Part shown: positions 14,592 to 22,183 of the stretch, in pieces
Position numbering within the stretch: the first letter of the stretch is position 1
How the letters are laid out: each line of letters opens with the position of its first letter
Assembly (NCBI GenBank): GCA_030614945.1
Contig: JAUXAH010000005.1
Location: 1-23,310 of the forward strand
Source of the DNA: Phycisphaerae bacterium
Lineage (GTDB): Bacteria; Planctomycetota; Phycisphaerae; Sedimentisphaerales; SG8-4
Direction of reading: 5' to 3'
Length of the DNA: 23,310 bases
Translations under genes and position numbers: made by a program
The notes under the pieces: generated by a model
What the model was told of the DNA's origin: nothing
Databases searched by the model: none
The model's input: only the letters and a program-made list of their open reading frames with translations

Positions 14592-14808
14592 GTTCCGTTG
14601 TCAGCTCGTCCATTAACTTCGCTTCCTCTGCTGGTGTCAGCTTTACAAACTCTGCTTCGGTATACGCAGCTGACAACTTTGGCGCTCGTGGTGCGATGAT
14701 AGTTCTATAGAAGCCAAGAGGATCCTCGCGTAAAGCTATCTCTAAAGCCTTACGGAGTATCTCCTGGCATTGATCGTCTTCGAGTACTGATGTGAGTGCG
14801 TCACTCAT
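14542..14808 (-). CDS. terminase small subunit, putative
   Basis: An 88-aa mostly helical protein (ILRKALEIALREDPLGFYRTIIAPRAPK, EEAKLMDELTTEREHVFDAIT), directly before the large subunit and overlapping it by about 44 nt. There is no clear helix-turn-helix at the N-terminus, which is shorter than many small terminases. Its Shine-Dalgarno is weak (AGG, six bases before ATG). The DPLGFYRTIIAP block is reminiscent of small terminase-like proteins of several phages that begin 'ALR.DP..Fyr.i'. The call depends mainly on position as first gene of the late block. Confidence 0.6.
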   Translation of the reverse strand: MSDALTSVLEDDQCQEILRKALEIALREDPLGFYRTIIAPRAPKLSAAYTEAEFVKLTPAEEAKLMDELTTEREHVFDAITETVEVGS

Positions 14809-14945
14809 AGCAAACCTATGAAAAAATCAGATTATATCTAAATTATATACAGTCTGGGCTAGGTGACATATAACAAAATAAAAAACTTTTCCGCTTGAGC
14901 CTTGGCGTAATGCGTTTAACGCGCTACTACCAGCCTCAAATGACT
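14809..14945. other. intergenic region upstream of the terminase genes
   Basis: 137 bases without an ORF. It is AT-rich near the terminase start, with TATAAT-like hexamers in the minus direction that lack a good -35. A GCGTTTAACGC palindrome lies at 14912-14922 in a GC-richer part. A late promoter or a cos/pac recognition site would be expected here because the small terminase follows. I cannot recognise either with confidence. Confidence 0.35.
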
Positions 14946-15024
14946 ATGGTGGCATATGGGGTTTTTATAACTCTATAGTTAAAAATATTATTATAATACT
15001 CTTAAATCCCCCATATGCCACCAT
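14946..15024. repeat. 16-bp perfect inverted repeat around an AT-rich core; candidate origin or control site
   Basis: ATGGTGGCATATGGGG (14946-14961) and its exact complement (15009-15024) flank 47 bases of which almost all are A or T. The arms contain CATATG, and the core contains smaller inverted repeats (TAACT/AGTTA and ATTAT/ATAAT). It sits in the gap after the PrimPol-helicase stop and before the first packaging gene. No T-run follows an arm, so it is a poor simple terminator. Arms with an unwinding AT core suit an origin bound by the P4-like primase-helicase. It could equally be a pair of operator sites or a packaging signal. Confidence 0.7.
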
Positions 15025-15035
15025 CAGGATTTTAG

Positions 15036-17081
15036 TCAGTCAAAAGCCTCTTGTACCTTCGAGAGTGTCGTCTTCCTTAACCGTAGGCCCTTATAACCGT
15101 TACGTTGTACCCCTCTCCGTGTGGTTGTAGCATGCTTGTGTCCGAACTGTTTCATGGCCCTCGCAATAATTTTTGAGGTAACATAGACCTTCCTTCTCTT
15201 CCCAAATGCCCAATCAGCAATAGAGTCCTCTATATCCTTTGTAGCAAGAAACATCCCGTCTACCTCTTCACAACATTCCTCATACCAGTCTACGAACGGG
15301 TTCTGCTCTTTGAAGTATTCCTCTGTCCTCGCCATTACCTCTGGTGGTGCATCAGTCAATGGTCGCTTCTGCCAGGCTAGGCAACCCTTCACCAACCAAA
15401 CGAGTATGGCCTCTTGAGCTTCCTTCGAGCGAAACTGTTCCTTTAGTGTAGGGTCCGCCACAATCGGCAACTGCTCAAATGGTATAACACGTACACGACG
15501 CTCTATACCTGTATCCCCTAATGCGAAGCGTGGTGCATAGTTCGCTGTAAGCCAAATCTTACACACTGGTTTGAACTGGAAAGTGGACTTATACAAATCA
15601 CGTGCAGATAACATTGTACCATCAACAAGTGCCTTGACCTCCTCATTGAGCCGTTCACTGGCAGGTACCTCCGAGGACACTGCTAACCGAGCACCTGCAA
15701 GCCTTGCTACCTCTGGTGTTGCACCTGATCTCTTCCCAGAGGTAAGGAAGTCTCTTGGTCTGCTGCTTACTGCATACATCCCAAACACTTCACGCACACT
15801 TTCAACAAATGTACTCTTACCAGTACCGGCTTTGCCAATGATGAAAAAGAGCATCTCCTCTTTCGTTGACCCCGTCATACTATATCCACTCGAGCGCCAT
15901 ATAAACTCCCTCGTCTTGGCATTAGGTAATGCTTCTTTTAGGAACTCGTCCCACCTCTTGTACTTCGCGTCAGGTACGTAATTGATAAGACTTATGCGCG
16001 TAATGTAATCTTCCTTGGTATGCGACCGTAACTCTCCGGTACGGAGGTCTATCGTACCATTGGTACAACACCACAACCACTCGTTCGCATCTAACTGGCG
16101 ACTCCTCACCCAAAACTCTTTTTGTGCTGCAACATGCCTCTTTAGTTCCTCAATTTTTCCAGCGTGCCTGCAGCTGTACGCCCACTTCCTATCATCTTTA
16201 CTCTCTAACATTGCAGCCTCCCGTGCCATTGTTTCGACAGTCGTTTGACAGAGGGAGAGTAGATGTACTTTACCGATCTCTTCCCAGTAACGACCATTCC
16301 AATAAATCCACTGTTCTTTGTCTATCACATAGCGCAACACACCTTGCCAGTAAGCTACAAAGCGTTTTACATTACCCAACGTGTCGCGCAGGTAAGTAAC
16401 CTTCTTGGCAAAAACGCTGGTATTGATTTTCAATACTTCGCTTGCTGGGAGTAGTGGCCTGCACACATCGGTATTGAGTTTATGACCGTACCTTTCAAGT
16501 GCATCTTCTGTGATACCTGGATCGCTTCGACGGTGCCTACATAACTCTTCGAATATGTAGTCGTTGCGCTCGCCTTCAAATACAAACTTACTTTTATGTG
16601 CGCCAGCTGAGTCAACTAACCACTTTGGTGCTAATGCGATCTCGCACGTTTCATTGAGCCATGTGTAAGGCTCGTGCGTATCTGGGTGTACACTGGGAGG
16701 CACAGCAACATACTGATTGCCTGTTTTGATGTCAATTCCTGGTGCTACCTTCCCATAAGAGTTTGGCACTTCAACACCCGGGGGTAAGCGGTACCAATGG
16801 TGCATTTTCTCCCCACTTGTACATGCATGCCGTGTTGTCCCTAGCGCCTCCGGCATTACGCCAAGGCTCGAGGGGTTGTCCACATCAACTACCATATGTA
16901 ATGGACCGATTCGTATACCAATGTTGGCGTCTGGATGCTCCTTAAACCACTTACGGATCGTGCTAATATTGGTAGTGAAATCGCTAACACCATGTGCCGT
17001 AAATGTCGCTTCCTTCCCATTCAATATCCCAACAGGCCAGCCGTCCTTCGCGTATCTTAGTGCTGCTTCAAGCATGTTCAT
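15036..17081 (-). CDS. PrimPol-SF3 helicase (P4-alpha-like primase/helicase)
   Basis: A 681-aa fused replication protein. N-terminal residues 1-150 form an archaeo-eukaryotic bifunctional primase-polymerase: DVD at 66-68 (catalytic metal pair), SGEKMHHWYRLP around 89-100 with the His, and PGIDIKTGNQYVAVPPS near 114-130. The C-terminal half is a D5/P4-type SF3 helicase: Walker A GKAGTGKST (416-424), Walker B near ARLAVSSE (464-471), motif C WLTANYAPRF (510-519), arginine finger at GIERRVRVIPF (525-535). The last 80 residues resemble a winged-helix tail. The ATG at 17081 has AGGAG six bases before it and overlaps the nuclease gene by 14 nt. Origin melting plus primer synthesis in one chain suits a minimal phage. 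No polymerase gene is seen, so the host replicase is probably used. Confidence 0.93.
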   Translation of the reverse strand: MNMLEAALRYAKDGWPVGILNGKEATFTAHGVSDFTTNISTIRKWFKEHPDANIGIRIGPLHMVVDVDNPSSLGVMPEALGTTRHACTSGEKMHHWYRLPPGVEVPNSYGKVAPGIDIKTGNQYVAVPPSVHPDTHEPYTWLNETCEIALAPKWLVDSAGAHKSKFVFEGERNDYIFEELCRHRRSDPGITEDALERYGHKLNTDVCRPLLPASEVLKINTSVFAKKVTYLRDTLGNVKRFVAYWQGVLRYVIDKEQWIYWNGRYWEEIGKVHLLSLCQTTVETMAREAAMLESKDDRKWAYSCRHAGKIEELKRHVAAQKEFWVRSRQLDANEWLWCCTNGTIDLRTGELRSHTKEDYITRISLINYVPDAKYKRWDEFLKEALPNAKTREFIWRSSGYSMTGSTKEEMLFFIIGKAGTGKSTFVESVREVFGMYAVSSRPRDFLTSGKRSGATPEVARLAGARLAVSSEVPASERLNEEVKALVDGTMLSARDLYKSTFQFKPVCKIWLTANYAPRFALGDTGIERRVRVIPFEQLPIVADPTLKEQFRSKEAQEAILVWLVKGCLAWQKRPLTDAPPEVMARTEEYFKEQNPFVDWYEECCEEVDGMFLATKDIEDSIADWAFGKRRKVYVTSKIIARAMKQFGHKHATTTRRGVQRNGYKGLRLRKTTLSKVQEAFD

Positions 17082-17736
17082 TTCGTTCTCCTAGCCGTAA
17101 GAATTCTTCATTTATCAATTCTTCTTGAGTTAGTTCTTCTGGAATCCATCGTCCGAATGGTAACACTTCCATTATAGTCTTGTACGCGGCGATCAACTGT
17201 TGCGTATCTGGTTCTACAAAACATCCACCACTGTCGCTACACGTACAACAATATGGTTCATCACGTAAAACAGCTCCATGGTTACAGTTGCATTCATGCC
17301 AACGAAAACCGTCAAAGCGCCGACCCGGCTTTCTAACTTCAAAACCTCTGTAGTTATCCATTCCTGGGTCGCCAACAATAAGGTAGTAATTATAGTTCCA
17401 CCTGGTGTATTTAGCTAAGCGTAGCAGCGTATACAGTCCATGTTCGAAATCTTCGTTCTTTATAATTTGCCACCCCGTAGAAGAACGCTGCCACTGTGCA
17501 ACTTTGATTTCTATAAACGTGCCAGCTTTATCATAGTTCCCATATCGAGGTAGCTTGAAATCAATCCAGTAGCCACGCTTGCAGAACTCTTTGGGTTCAT
17601 ATCGACCTGGTTGGCGCCAGCACATTCTCATCAACCAGAAGAACGTTGCCCAGCGGTGTTCGATATTGGAGCGAAAGTCGTTACGGAATGGTATCGAGTG
17701 ACCTATTGTAACATTATGTGGCATCAACTCACTCAC
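17068..17736 (-). CDS. PD-(D/E)XK nuclease-like protein with Cys cluster
   Basis: 222 aa. The start is a GTG at 17736, since AAAGGAG lies five bases before it and the ATG 12 bases inside is too far. Residues 22-78 have the phage PD-(D/E)XK layout: SNIEHRWATFF (E26), YEPKEF, YWIDFKLP (D59) and TFIEIK (E76, K78), the acid-acid-X-Lys catalytic set. In the C-terminal half HECNCNH and CCTCSDSGGC form a cysteine cluster, possibly zinc-binding, which I do not associate with this nuclease family. It lies between a small HNH gene and the primase. A role in replication or recombination, or in host DNA breakdown, is inferred. The IDF in place of the usual PDF is an allowed variant. Confidence 0.75.
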   Translation of the reverse strand: MSELMPHNVTIGHSIPFRNDFRSNIEHRWATFFWLMRMCWRQPGRYEPKEFCKRGYWIDFKLPRYGNYDKAGTFIEIKVAQWQRSSTGWQIIKNEDFEHGLYTLLRLAKYTRWNYNYYLIVGDPGMDNYRGFEVRKPGRRFDGFRWHECNCNHGAVLRDEPYCCTCSDSGGCFVEPDTQQLIAAYKTIMEVLPFGRWIPEELTQEELINEEFLRLGERNEHA

Positions 17737-17746
17737 AGTTGCTCCT

Positions 17747-17953
17747 TTAGTTAAGTTCAGGTGACCCTTGCGGAGGCGATGGTACCTCGTACTTTCCCAG
17801 CTCCAAGTGCTGAGGGTTTACACAGAGGCTGTTTCCGCACGTGTGAATGATTTCTAAGTTACCAGGGTCGACTCCAGTATGTAGATAGTAAGAGAAGCTG
17901 TCCGCCCAAACTGTTTCACCACTGTCCAATGTAAAGATTCCACGTTTACTCAT
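17747..17953 (-). CDS. minimal HNH-like protein, 68 aa, possibly degenerate
   Basis: A 68-aa protein whose C-terminal part reads IIHTCGNSLCVNPQHLELG, the second half of the HNH_3 motif also found in the protein at 8050-8493 (LHRCNHKWCVNPEHLYLG). The preceding segment (WADSFSYYLHTG) aligns with AHRVSWMLYNG there, but the His-Arg pair is replaced by Asp-Ser. That is one of the metal/catalytic positions. It could be a remnant, or a DNA- or zinc-binding protein that no longer cuts. AAAGGAG lies eight bases before the ATG at 17953, and the gene overlaps the 55-aa peptide by ATGA. Confidence 0.65.
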   Translation of the reverse strand: MSKRGIFTLDSGETVWADSFSYYLHTGVDPGNLEIIHTCGNSLCVNPQHLELGKYEVPSPPQGSPELN

Positions 17954-18117
17954 TGTAGGTTCTCCTTTTTACAATCCTCATGGGTGATTGTTCGAGGCTC
18001 GCCAACGAGCAGTCTATGTACCTCGAACTCTTTTGCTAATTCTCCCATCTGGTCTTGCCAACATTTAGCACATGCCTCATCTGTTACTTCTTCTTGGAGC
18101 AATTCGCAGAATGCCAT
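17950..18117 (-). CDS. 55-aa Cys-containing peptide, first early gene
   Basis: This ORF is short and easy to miss. The ATG at 18117 has an excellent AAGGAG seven bases before it, and the stop forms ATGA with the next gene, which together make it likely real. The product is MAFCELLQEEVT..., with C4, C16 and C19 (the CAKC pair), and C49, plus an acidic and helical middle (GELAKEFEVHRLL). A small zinc-binding fold is possible, but no family is recognised. Its Shine-Dalgarno lies inside a potential hairpin (18127-18143), so translation is probably controlled by the leader described next. Confidence 0.65.
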   Translation of the reverse strand: MAFCELLQEEVTDEACAKCWQDQMGELAKEFEVHRLLVGEPRTITHEDCKKENLQ

Positions 18118-18126
18118 AACTACACT

Positions 18127-18237
18127 CCTTACAAAATGTAAGGCCGGCTACAACCGCAACTGATTGAAAAGCCGGCCCTACGGGGTACTGTTATGTGTCG
18201 GTAAAAATACGCTTGACAGTTGCGGTTGTATTTTTAT
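18127..18237 (-). promoter_or_regulatory. structured 5' leader with three overlapping pairings; candidate riboregulator
   Basis: From the probable start site near 18237 to the 55-aa gene the minus-strand RNA holds three pairs. A: TACAACCGCAACTG (18230-18217) with its exact complement (18162-18149). B: GGCCGGCT (18177-18170) with AGCCGGCC (18149-18142), a hairpin whose 20-base loop is mostly the second A arm. C: CCTTACA (18143-18137) with TGTAAGG (18133-18127), a hairpin that includes four bases of the AAGGAG Shine-Dalgarno. B and A share a base and are topologically exclusive unless a pseudoknot forms, and B and C share two bases. This is the layout of an attenuator or translational switch. 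Trigger unknown. Confidence 0.55.
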
Positions 18238-18240
18238 AAT
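18213..18240 (+). promoter_or_regulatory. consensus sigma-70 promoter on the opposite strand, TTGACA-16-TATAAT
   Basis: TTGACA (18213-18218) and TATAAT (18235-18240) are both perfect, with a 16-base spacer that contains the second A arm of the leader repeat. Transcripts would run rightwards from about 18247, antisense to the end of the tip-protein operon. No convincing plus-strand ORF follows, so an antisense or non-coding RNA, or interference with the facing promoter, is the more likely use. Matching both hexamers exactly is hard to ignore, yet expression is unproven. Confidence 0.55.
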
Positions 18241-18243
18241 CCA

Positions 18244-18271
18244 ATTATAAGGTGAGGGTTGAAAATGTAAA
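18244..18271 (-). promoter_or_regulatory. probable early promoter, TTTACA-16-TATAAT
   Basis: On the minus strand TTTACA (18271-18266) and a perfect TATAAT (18249-18244) are 16 bases apart. The first differs from consensus at one position. Transcription would begin near 18237 and enter the leader and early genes. It is the best minus-strand promoter I found. The -10 is one half of a TATAAT-CCA-ATTATA palindrome shared with the opposite promoter. Confidence 0.65.
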
Positions 18272-18294
18272 AACCAATTTTATAAAACTTTTTC

Positions 18295-18570
18295 CTACGA
18301 GCCGTCATCAAACTTCAGTCTTGGATTCCTCTCTTTGAGCAGCGCCATCTCCTCCACTGACTTATCAACTACCTTCCCACCTACGACCTTTTGAGTGATA
18401 CCATTACCTCTGCCCACCAATCGAAACTCGCCAGGACGCAACGGCGGAGGACACACATTATCAGTACTACACGATACTTCGCGAGTAATCCTCTCGGTAG
18501 CTCGCTCATACATGGTGAAGTATGTTGTATGCGAAACACGTGGTCCCCCCGTTGGTAGCTCTTTTGTCAT
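18295..18570 (-). CDS. hypothetical protein, 91 aa, last gene of the late block
   Basis: 91 aa with GGAG eight bases before its ATG, which forms ATGA with the tip-protein stop (18570-18567). The sequence (PRVSHTTYFTMYERATERITREVS, then VCPPPLRPGEFRLVGRGNGITQKVVGGKVVD) has no membrane segment and no known domain. Two cysteines (CSTDNVC) are close. It follows gpJ where some phages carry a tail-fibre chaperone, superinfection or lysis gene. I cannot tell which. It ends 24 bases before the early promoter region, with no clear terminator between. Confidence 0.6.
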   Translation of the reverse strand: MTKELPTGGPRVSHTTYFTMYERATERITREVSCSTDNVCPPPLRPGEFRLVGRGNGITQKVVGGKVVDKSVEEMALLKERNPRLKFDDGS

Positions 18571-21500
18571 TTCTTTAACTCCTGTACTGTGAAGAACCGG
18601 TCACCTACAACAATGTCATCGTTAGTACAAAACGCTTTCACAGAGAAGTCATAAGTGCCTGCACCTAATGAAGTCACCCTGTACTCTTTCATATAGCACA
18701 TTAAATCAGGCCATGCTGAATCAGCAAAGACTGAGTGAAAACCTGCTGGTTCTAAAGGATTTCCGTCTTTACGGAAGAAACACCACATGTCATCATCATC
18801 AGGTGTGCTCCCATAGTAAACCATCACAGACAATTTTACGTCTCCTCCAGTAGTTGTAATCTCTACTGGACCGCAAATTGTAGTACCACTACTACTTACA
18901 CTCTCAAGGCCGCCAGGCGTTGTATGTTCACCATATTCTTGTGTCGCTGCATGTTCAGCAATCTTCTCTGTAGTGACCGCTAAGCCGGCAATCTTTAACG
19001 TCTCAACTGCGAGGTTAATTATCTCTGCTGCACCAATTGTAAGCGCAGCTATCTGTCCATACGCTGCAGTAATACTCCCGGCTTGCAAGATAGCAGCATG
19101 CTGCAATTGTACTGCATTAGCTGGCATTGCTGTACCTGATGAGTTGACACACATTACCCAACAGCCTGTTGCCAATGCTACTGTGTGAGTATTAGTATAC
19201 TTGAACTCTGTCGTGAAGTTAGGGTCCCAGTAGACCCACTTCTGGTTGGTATTGCCTACTGCTATTTCATAAGTGACACCACGGAAGCGAAACAGGATAG
19301 GTTTCGCCGCATCTCGCTTGGACCAGCTTATACTACCTGCACCTGGTGTATCGTCATTCCAGTCTAGATTACACCACACTGGTGATTCTACATCAGGCGT
19401 GAGTGGGATGTACTGGTTTATAATCTTCGCTGCTTCCCATCTCGTTATTCTAGTTTGTTGACTAAGCTCTGCAGGCGGTTGAGGTCTTATATAGTCAGGG
19501 TTAGGTACAGCCGGTTGTGTGTCGTCACTAGTAAAGAGGTCGGTATCGTAGGTCTCGAATTCAACATCAGTGTAGTTGTCTTGTCTCTGTCGTATCTTAA
19601 CAATACGTCGTGTTTTAATTTTGTCAGCCTTACCAACTGCTACGACATCGCCTTTAATAGGAACTACATGGTCGCCGAGGATATTGACCTCGAAAGACTC
19701 TACTATAACTATACGGTTCTCAGGAGCTGGCGGCCCTGCTACAGCAACAGTGTAACTGTCTATTCGTACCTTTTTATCGGCTTTATTATAGGTCCTTATA
19801 AAGATAATGTCGCCCGCTACCACATCCACTACTCTACGATCTACATCTATATGTTTTGTATCCTGCGGACCGTACTGGGTTGCGGTAACCACTCTGTATG
19901 TCTTGCCCCAGTCAGGTATAGTTGCTTGCAGCCGTACCGTCTGACCCAAGCGGTAGCGGAGCGCACTTTTGTACATCATTCCACTATTTATATTCCTTAT
20001 CACTCTGTTTCTATTGAGTACATGGTTACCGATTCTCACAGCAAGACTGCGTGACGTTACACCAATGGCCTCAATATCTACTATCTTGTTGTATGCACCT
20101 GCGAGAGCATTATGTAATGGAATACTCTTCCTCTCATACCCATACAAAGCGTCTTTATAGAAAATTTCGGCCTTACCAGCCATCTCCCCATATCCACTCC
20201 AACTATTCTTCCAAGAGCGTGTCATGACGGTGTCAAACGTTACCAAATCAGTATACTCTGCCACTGTCGTGTCAATCCAGCCTGTAAGTATGGTACCGTG
20301 CCAGTACTGATTAAATCTCCCGATTTGTGCAATCTCGTACGACAAACTCCATACGTCGGTTTGCCAGTCAATAATGACGTCACAAGTCATCCTCTCCTCT
20401 TCGTGGTTGGGGTTAGGTAGGCCACTAGGTACGTTTACTGCACACCATTGGGCCCATTCATAGTATTTTGCGAGGTCAATCCAGGACGGATCGATACCTT
20501 CATAGCTCTCTATTGCAAATGGTCCTCCACCGTTACCATCACCCGAAATCACTGGTTGGGTAAGTTCATCGAGCCAAATATCTGCACGGTTACGACTATG
20601 TTGAATTACCCATGCAGCACCATTATAATGATTAACGAGCTTATCATCACTTACCCATGAGACGTTAAGCCGCTGATTAAGCCTCTCAGTCGCTAATGCT
20701 CGTATTCCCAGCAACGCTCTACCAGGATATGTGAAAGCAGTATCCACAACTTCACGAACACGTCGGATACGGAGCTCGTCACCATACCGGCCAGGATCTT
20801 TGTCGCTGGTAGTCTTTGTTACTTTAAGTTCATATTGCTTCCCATAAACAACAGTACCAGGTACTTGAGTGTTGGCCTTGTAGGCCTTATAAAGCGGTTC
20901 TAATTGGTCAGCGTAAATTATGGTATCCAACAAGTTAACCCATGGTGGTGTATCACGTACACGTATCTCTACTTTCACACCAACACCATGCTGTACCCGT
21001 GAACCATCATCTCGGTAGTTATAGAGTCCACGTGGCCACTCTATGGTGTAGTGAACGTCATCAAAGAAGTTGTTCGGTGTTAACCAAGTTACAGGACTAC
21101 CACTAGCAACTACCGCATTAGGACTATACTCTAACTTAAGCTTCTCAAAGCCTGTCATACAACTTTGATTTAACGTACCAAGACGTTCCTGGATGTTTAT
21201 ACCACTATAGTAGGTAGAGGGTTGGTCATTGAAGTACACCTCGCCTGTTTTGCCTAAGATAGGTCCACCACCACTATCAAGTAGCATGTACAGTTTCTCG
21301 TCGGCACCAACTACATCCGTCCATCTTGCTATCATGTTTCCGTAATGTAGGTTACGACCATAGGCCACTGCCTTGGGTATGCCCTCCTGCCGAGTTGTTT
21401 GTGGCATCCACCCAAAGGACTGTCCTCTTTCGCGTGCTGCCGGACGTTGCGGTTGTCGCACATCTGTACCAAAGAGGAGTCCACCTAGGTAAGCAAGCCC

Positions 21501-21800
21501 ATATGCAATAGCTGCATTAACTGCGACATACCAAAGTACTGCAGCTAATGTCTCACCGAACAAATACATCGTTATAGGGTCGGCTACTGCAGGACCGAAG
21601 ACGACCTTAGCGGGGGGCTTGGGGTAGACATTAGCCCAGTCGGCGGGCGGTATTTCCTGTGCATCAATGAGTGCTATTTGTTCACCTTGTGTGAACTGGC
21701 GCTGGAGCTGGGCAAGGTTTTGGCCTGGTGGAACCTCTATTTTAGTCACGTTGTGACACTCTATCGGGTGATGAACAATATGCACGAGTATTGACTTCAT
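18567..21800 (-). CDS. tail tip/host-specificity protein, gpJ/TipJ-like
   Basis: The longest gene, 1077 aa. It has a short N-terminal unit (1-60, HIVHHPIECH.., QFTQGEQIALIDAQEIPPADW), a hydrophobic stretch near 77-112 (MYLFGETLAAVLWYVAVNAAIAYGLAYLGGLLFG) as in TipJ-type proteins, then the RQEGIPKAVAYGRNLHYG motif that opens the gpJ hub. The middle holds beta-hub domains with KVEIRVRDTPPW and repeated strand-turns. Near 890-950 there is an Ala/Ile-rich trimer-coil segment (ILQAGSITAAYGQIAALTIGAAEIINL). The last 110 residues are a beta-sandwich (TTTGGDVKLSVMVYYG... GAGTYDFSVKAFC), the likely receptor-contact domain. gpJ ends the tail tube and sets host range. No fibre gene follows, so this C-terminus probably determines the receptor. 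Start forms ATGA with the peptidase stop. Confidence 0.9.
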   Translation of the reverse strand: MKSILVHIVHHPIECHNVTKIEVPPGQNLAQLQRQFTQGEQIALIDAQEIPPADWANVYPKPPAKVVFGPAVADPITMYLFGETLAAVLWYVAVNAAIAYGLAYLGGLLFGTDVRQPQRPAARERGQSFGWMPQTTRQEGIPKAVAYGRNLHYGNMIARWTDVVGADEKLYMLLDSGGGPILGKTGEVYFNDQPSTYYSGINIQERLGTLNQSCMTGFEKLKLEYSPNAVVASGSPVTWLTPNNFFDDVHYTIEWPRGLYNYRDDGSRVQHGVGVKVEIRVRDTPPWVNLLDTIIYADQLEPLYKAYKANTQVPGTVVYGKQYELKVTKTTSDKDPGRYGDELRIRRVREVVDTAFTYPGRALLGIRALATERLNQRLNVSWVSDDKLVNHYNGAAWVIQHSRNRADIWLDELTQPVISGDGNGGGPFAIESYEGIDPSWIDLAKYYEWAQWCAVNVPSGLPNPNHEEERMTCDVIIDWQTDVWSLSYEIAQIGRFNQYWHGTILTGWIDTTVAEYTDLVTFDTVMTRSWKNSWSGYGEMAGKAEIFYKDALYGYERKSIPLHNALAGAYNKIVDIEAIGVTSRSLAVRIGNHVLNRNRVIRNINSGMMYKSALRYRLGQTVRLQATIPDWGKTYRVVTATQYGPQDTKHIDVDRRVVDVVAGDIIFIRTYNKADKKVRIDSYTVAVAGPPAPENRIVIVESFEVNILGDHVVPIKGDVVAVGKADKIKTRRIVKIRQRQDNYTDVEFETYDTDLFTSDDTQPAVPNPDYIRPQPPAELSQQTRITRWEAAKIINQYIPLTPDVESPVWCNLDWNDDTPGAGSISWSKRDAAKPILFRFRGVTYEIAVGNTNQKWVYWDPNFTTEFKYTNTHTVALATGCWVMCVNSSGTAMPANAVQLQHAAILQAGSITAAYGQIAALTIGAAEIINLAVETLKIAGLAVTTEKIAEHAATQEYGEHTTPGGLESVSSSGTTICGPVEITTTGGDVKLSVMVYYGSTPDDDDMWCFFRKDGNPLEPAGFHSVFADSAWPDLMCYMKEYRVTSLGAGTYDFSVKAFCTNDDIVVGDRFFTVQELKK

Positions 21801-22183
21801 TTTATCCTCGTAGCTGTTACTTCCTGCACTATCTTTGTGCTATAATACCCTTCAATAATGTATTTGTATGGCCAGGCTGTCAACCCGTCCTTTTTCACAA
21901 TGAACTCCTTTGGGTCCTCTAGGAGGATGTTGACCGGACATGCATGTATAAAATGGAGGCCGTCAGGCCACACTACACCAGAATGCCAGGACATAACAGC
22001 ACGAAACATAACGATGCAAGGTACAACCGGTATATCAAGATGACGACGGAGTTCCTGTTGTGTGTCTAACTCTAGACCCAGCAGAGCGTAAACTTGCTTA
22101 CACAAGTGCCAGCAGACAAAACGTTTAGTTTGGTCGCCTTGTACAGCGTAGGGTTTGTTAAGTAAATCATACACGGATGACAT
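21797..22183 (-). CDS. NlpC/P60-like tail peptidase, gpK-like
   Basis: A 128-aa protein of the NlpC/P60 cysteine peptidase type, as in the C-terminal part of lambda gpK. The Cys box is RFVCWHLCKQVYALLGLEL (residues about 21-39, C24 as likely nucleophile) and the His box is SWHSGVVWPDGLHFIHA (about 65-81). Both follow the expected distances, and HFIHA matches the family end-strand. The Mov34/JAMM half of gpK is absent, so this is a short form. It sits between gpL and gpJ, as K does in lambda, and would cut peptidoglycan at entry or help assemble the tip. As the only peptidoglycan-active enzyme seen, it could also contribute to lysis (inference). Confidence 0.8.
   Translation of the reverse strand: MSSVYDLLNKPYAVQGDQTKRFVCWHLCKQVYALLGLELDTQQELRRHLDIPVVPCIVMFRAVMSWHSGVVWPDGLHFIHACPVNILLEDPKEFIVKKDGLTAWPYKYIIEGYYSTKIVQEVTATRIK

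Noticed and set aside
18142..18177. Rho-independent terminator from the GGCCGGC/GCCGGCC hairpin
   Set aside because: The loop is 20 bases long, and on neither strand is the stem followed by a proper U-run; the neighbouring pairings and SD make a regulatory leader more likely.
18395..18592. 65-codon plus-strand ORF downstream of the plus-strand consensus promoter
   Set aside because: No Shine-Dalgarno, entirely antisense to the 91-aa gene and the end of the tip gene, and proline/serine-rich as expected for a reverse frame.
19455..20054. 199-codon plus-strand ORF opposite the tip protein gene
   Set aside because: It lies wholly inside the gpJ-like gene, is composed of low-complexity Tyr/Ser/Arg codons typical of a reverse frame and has no start signal.
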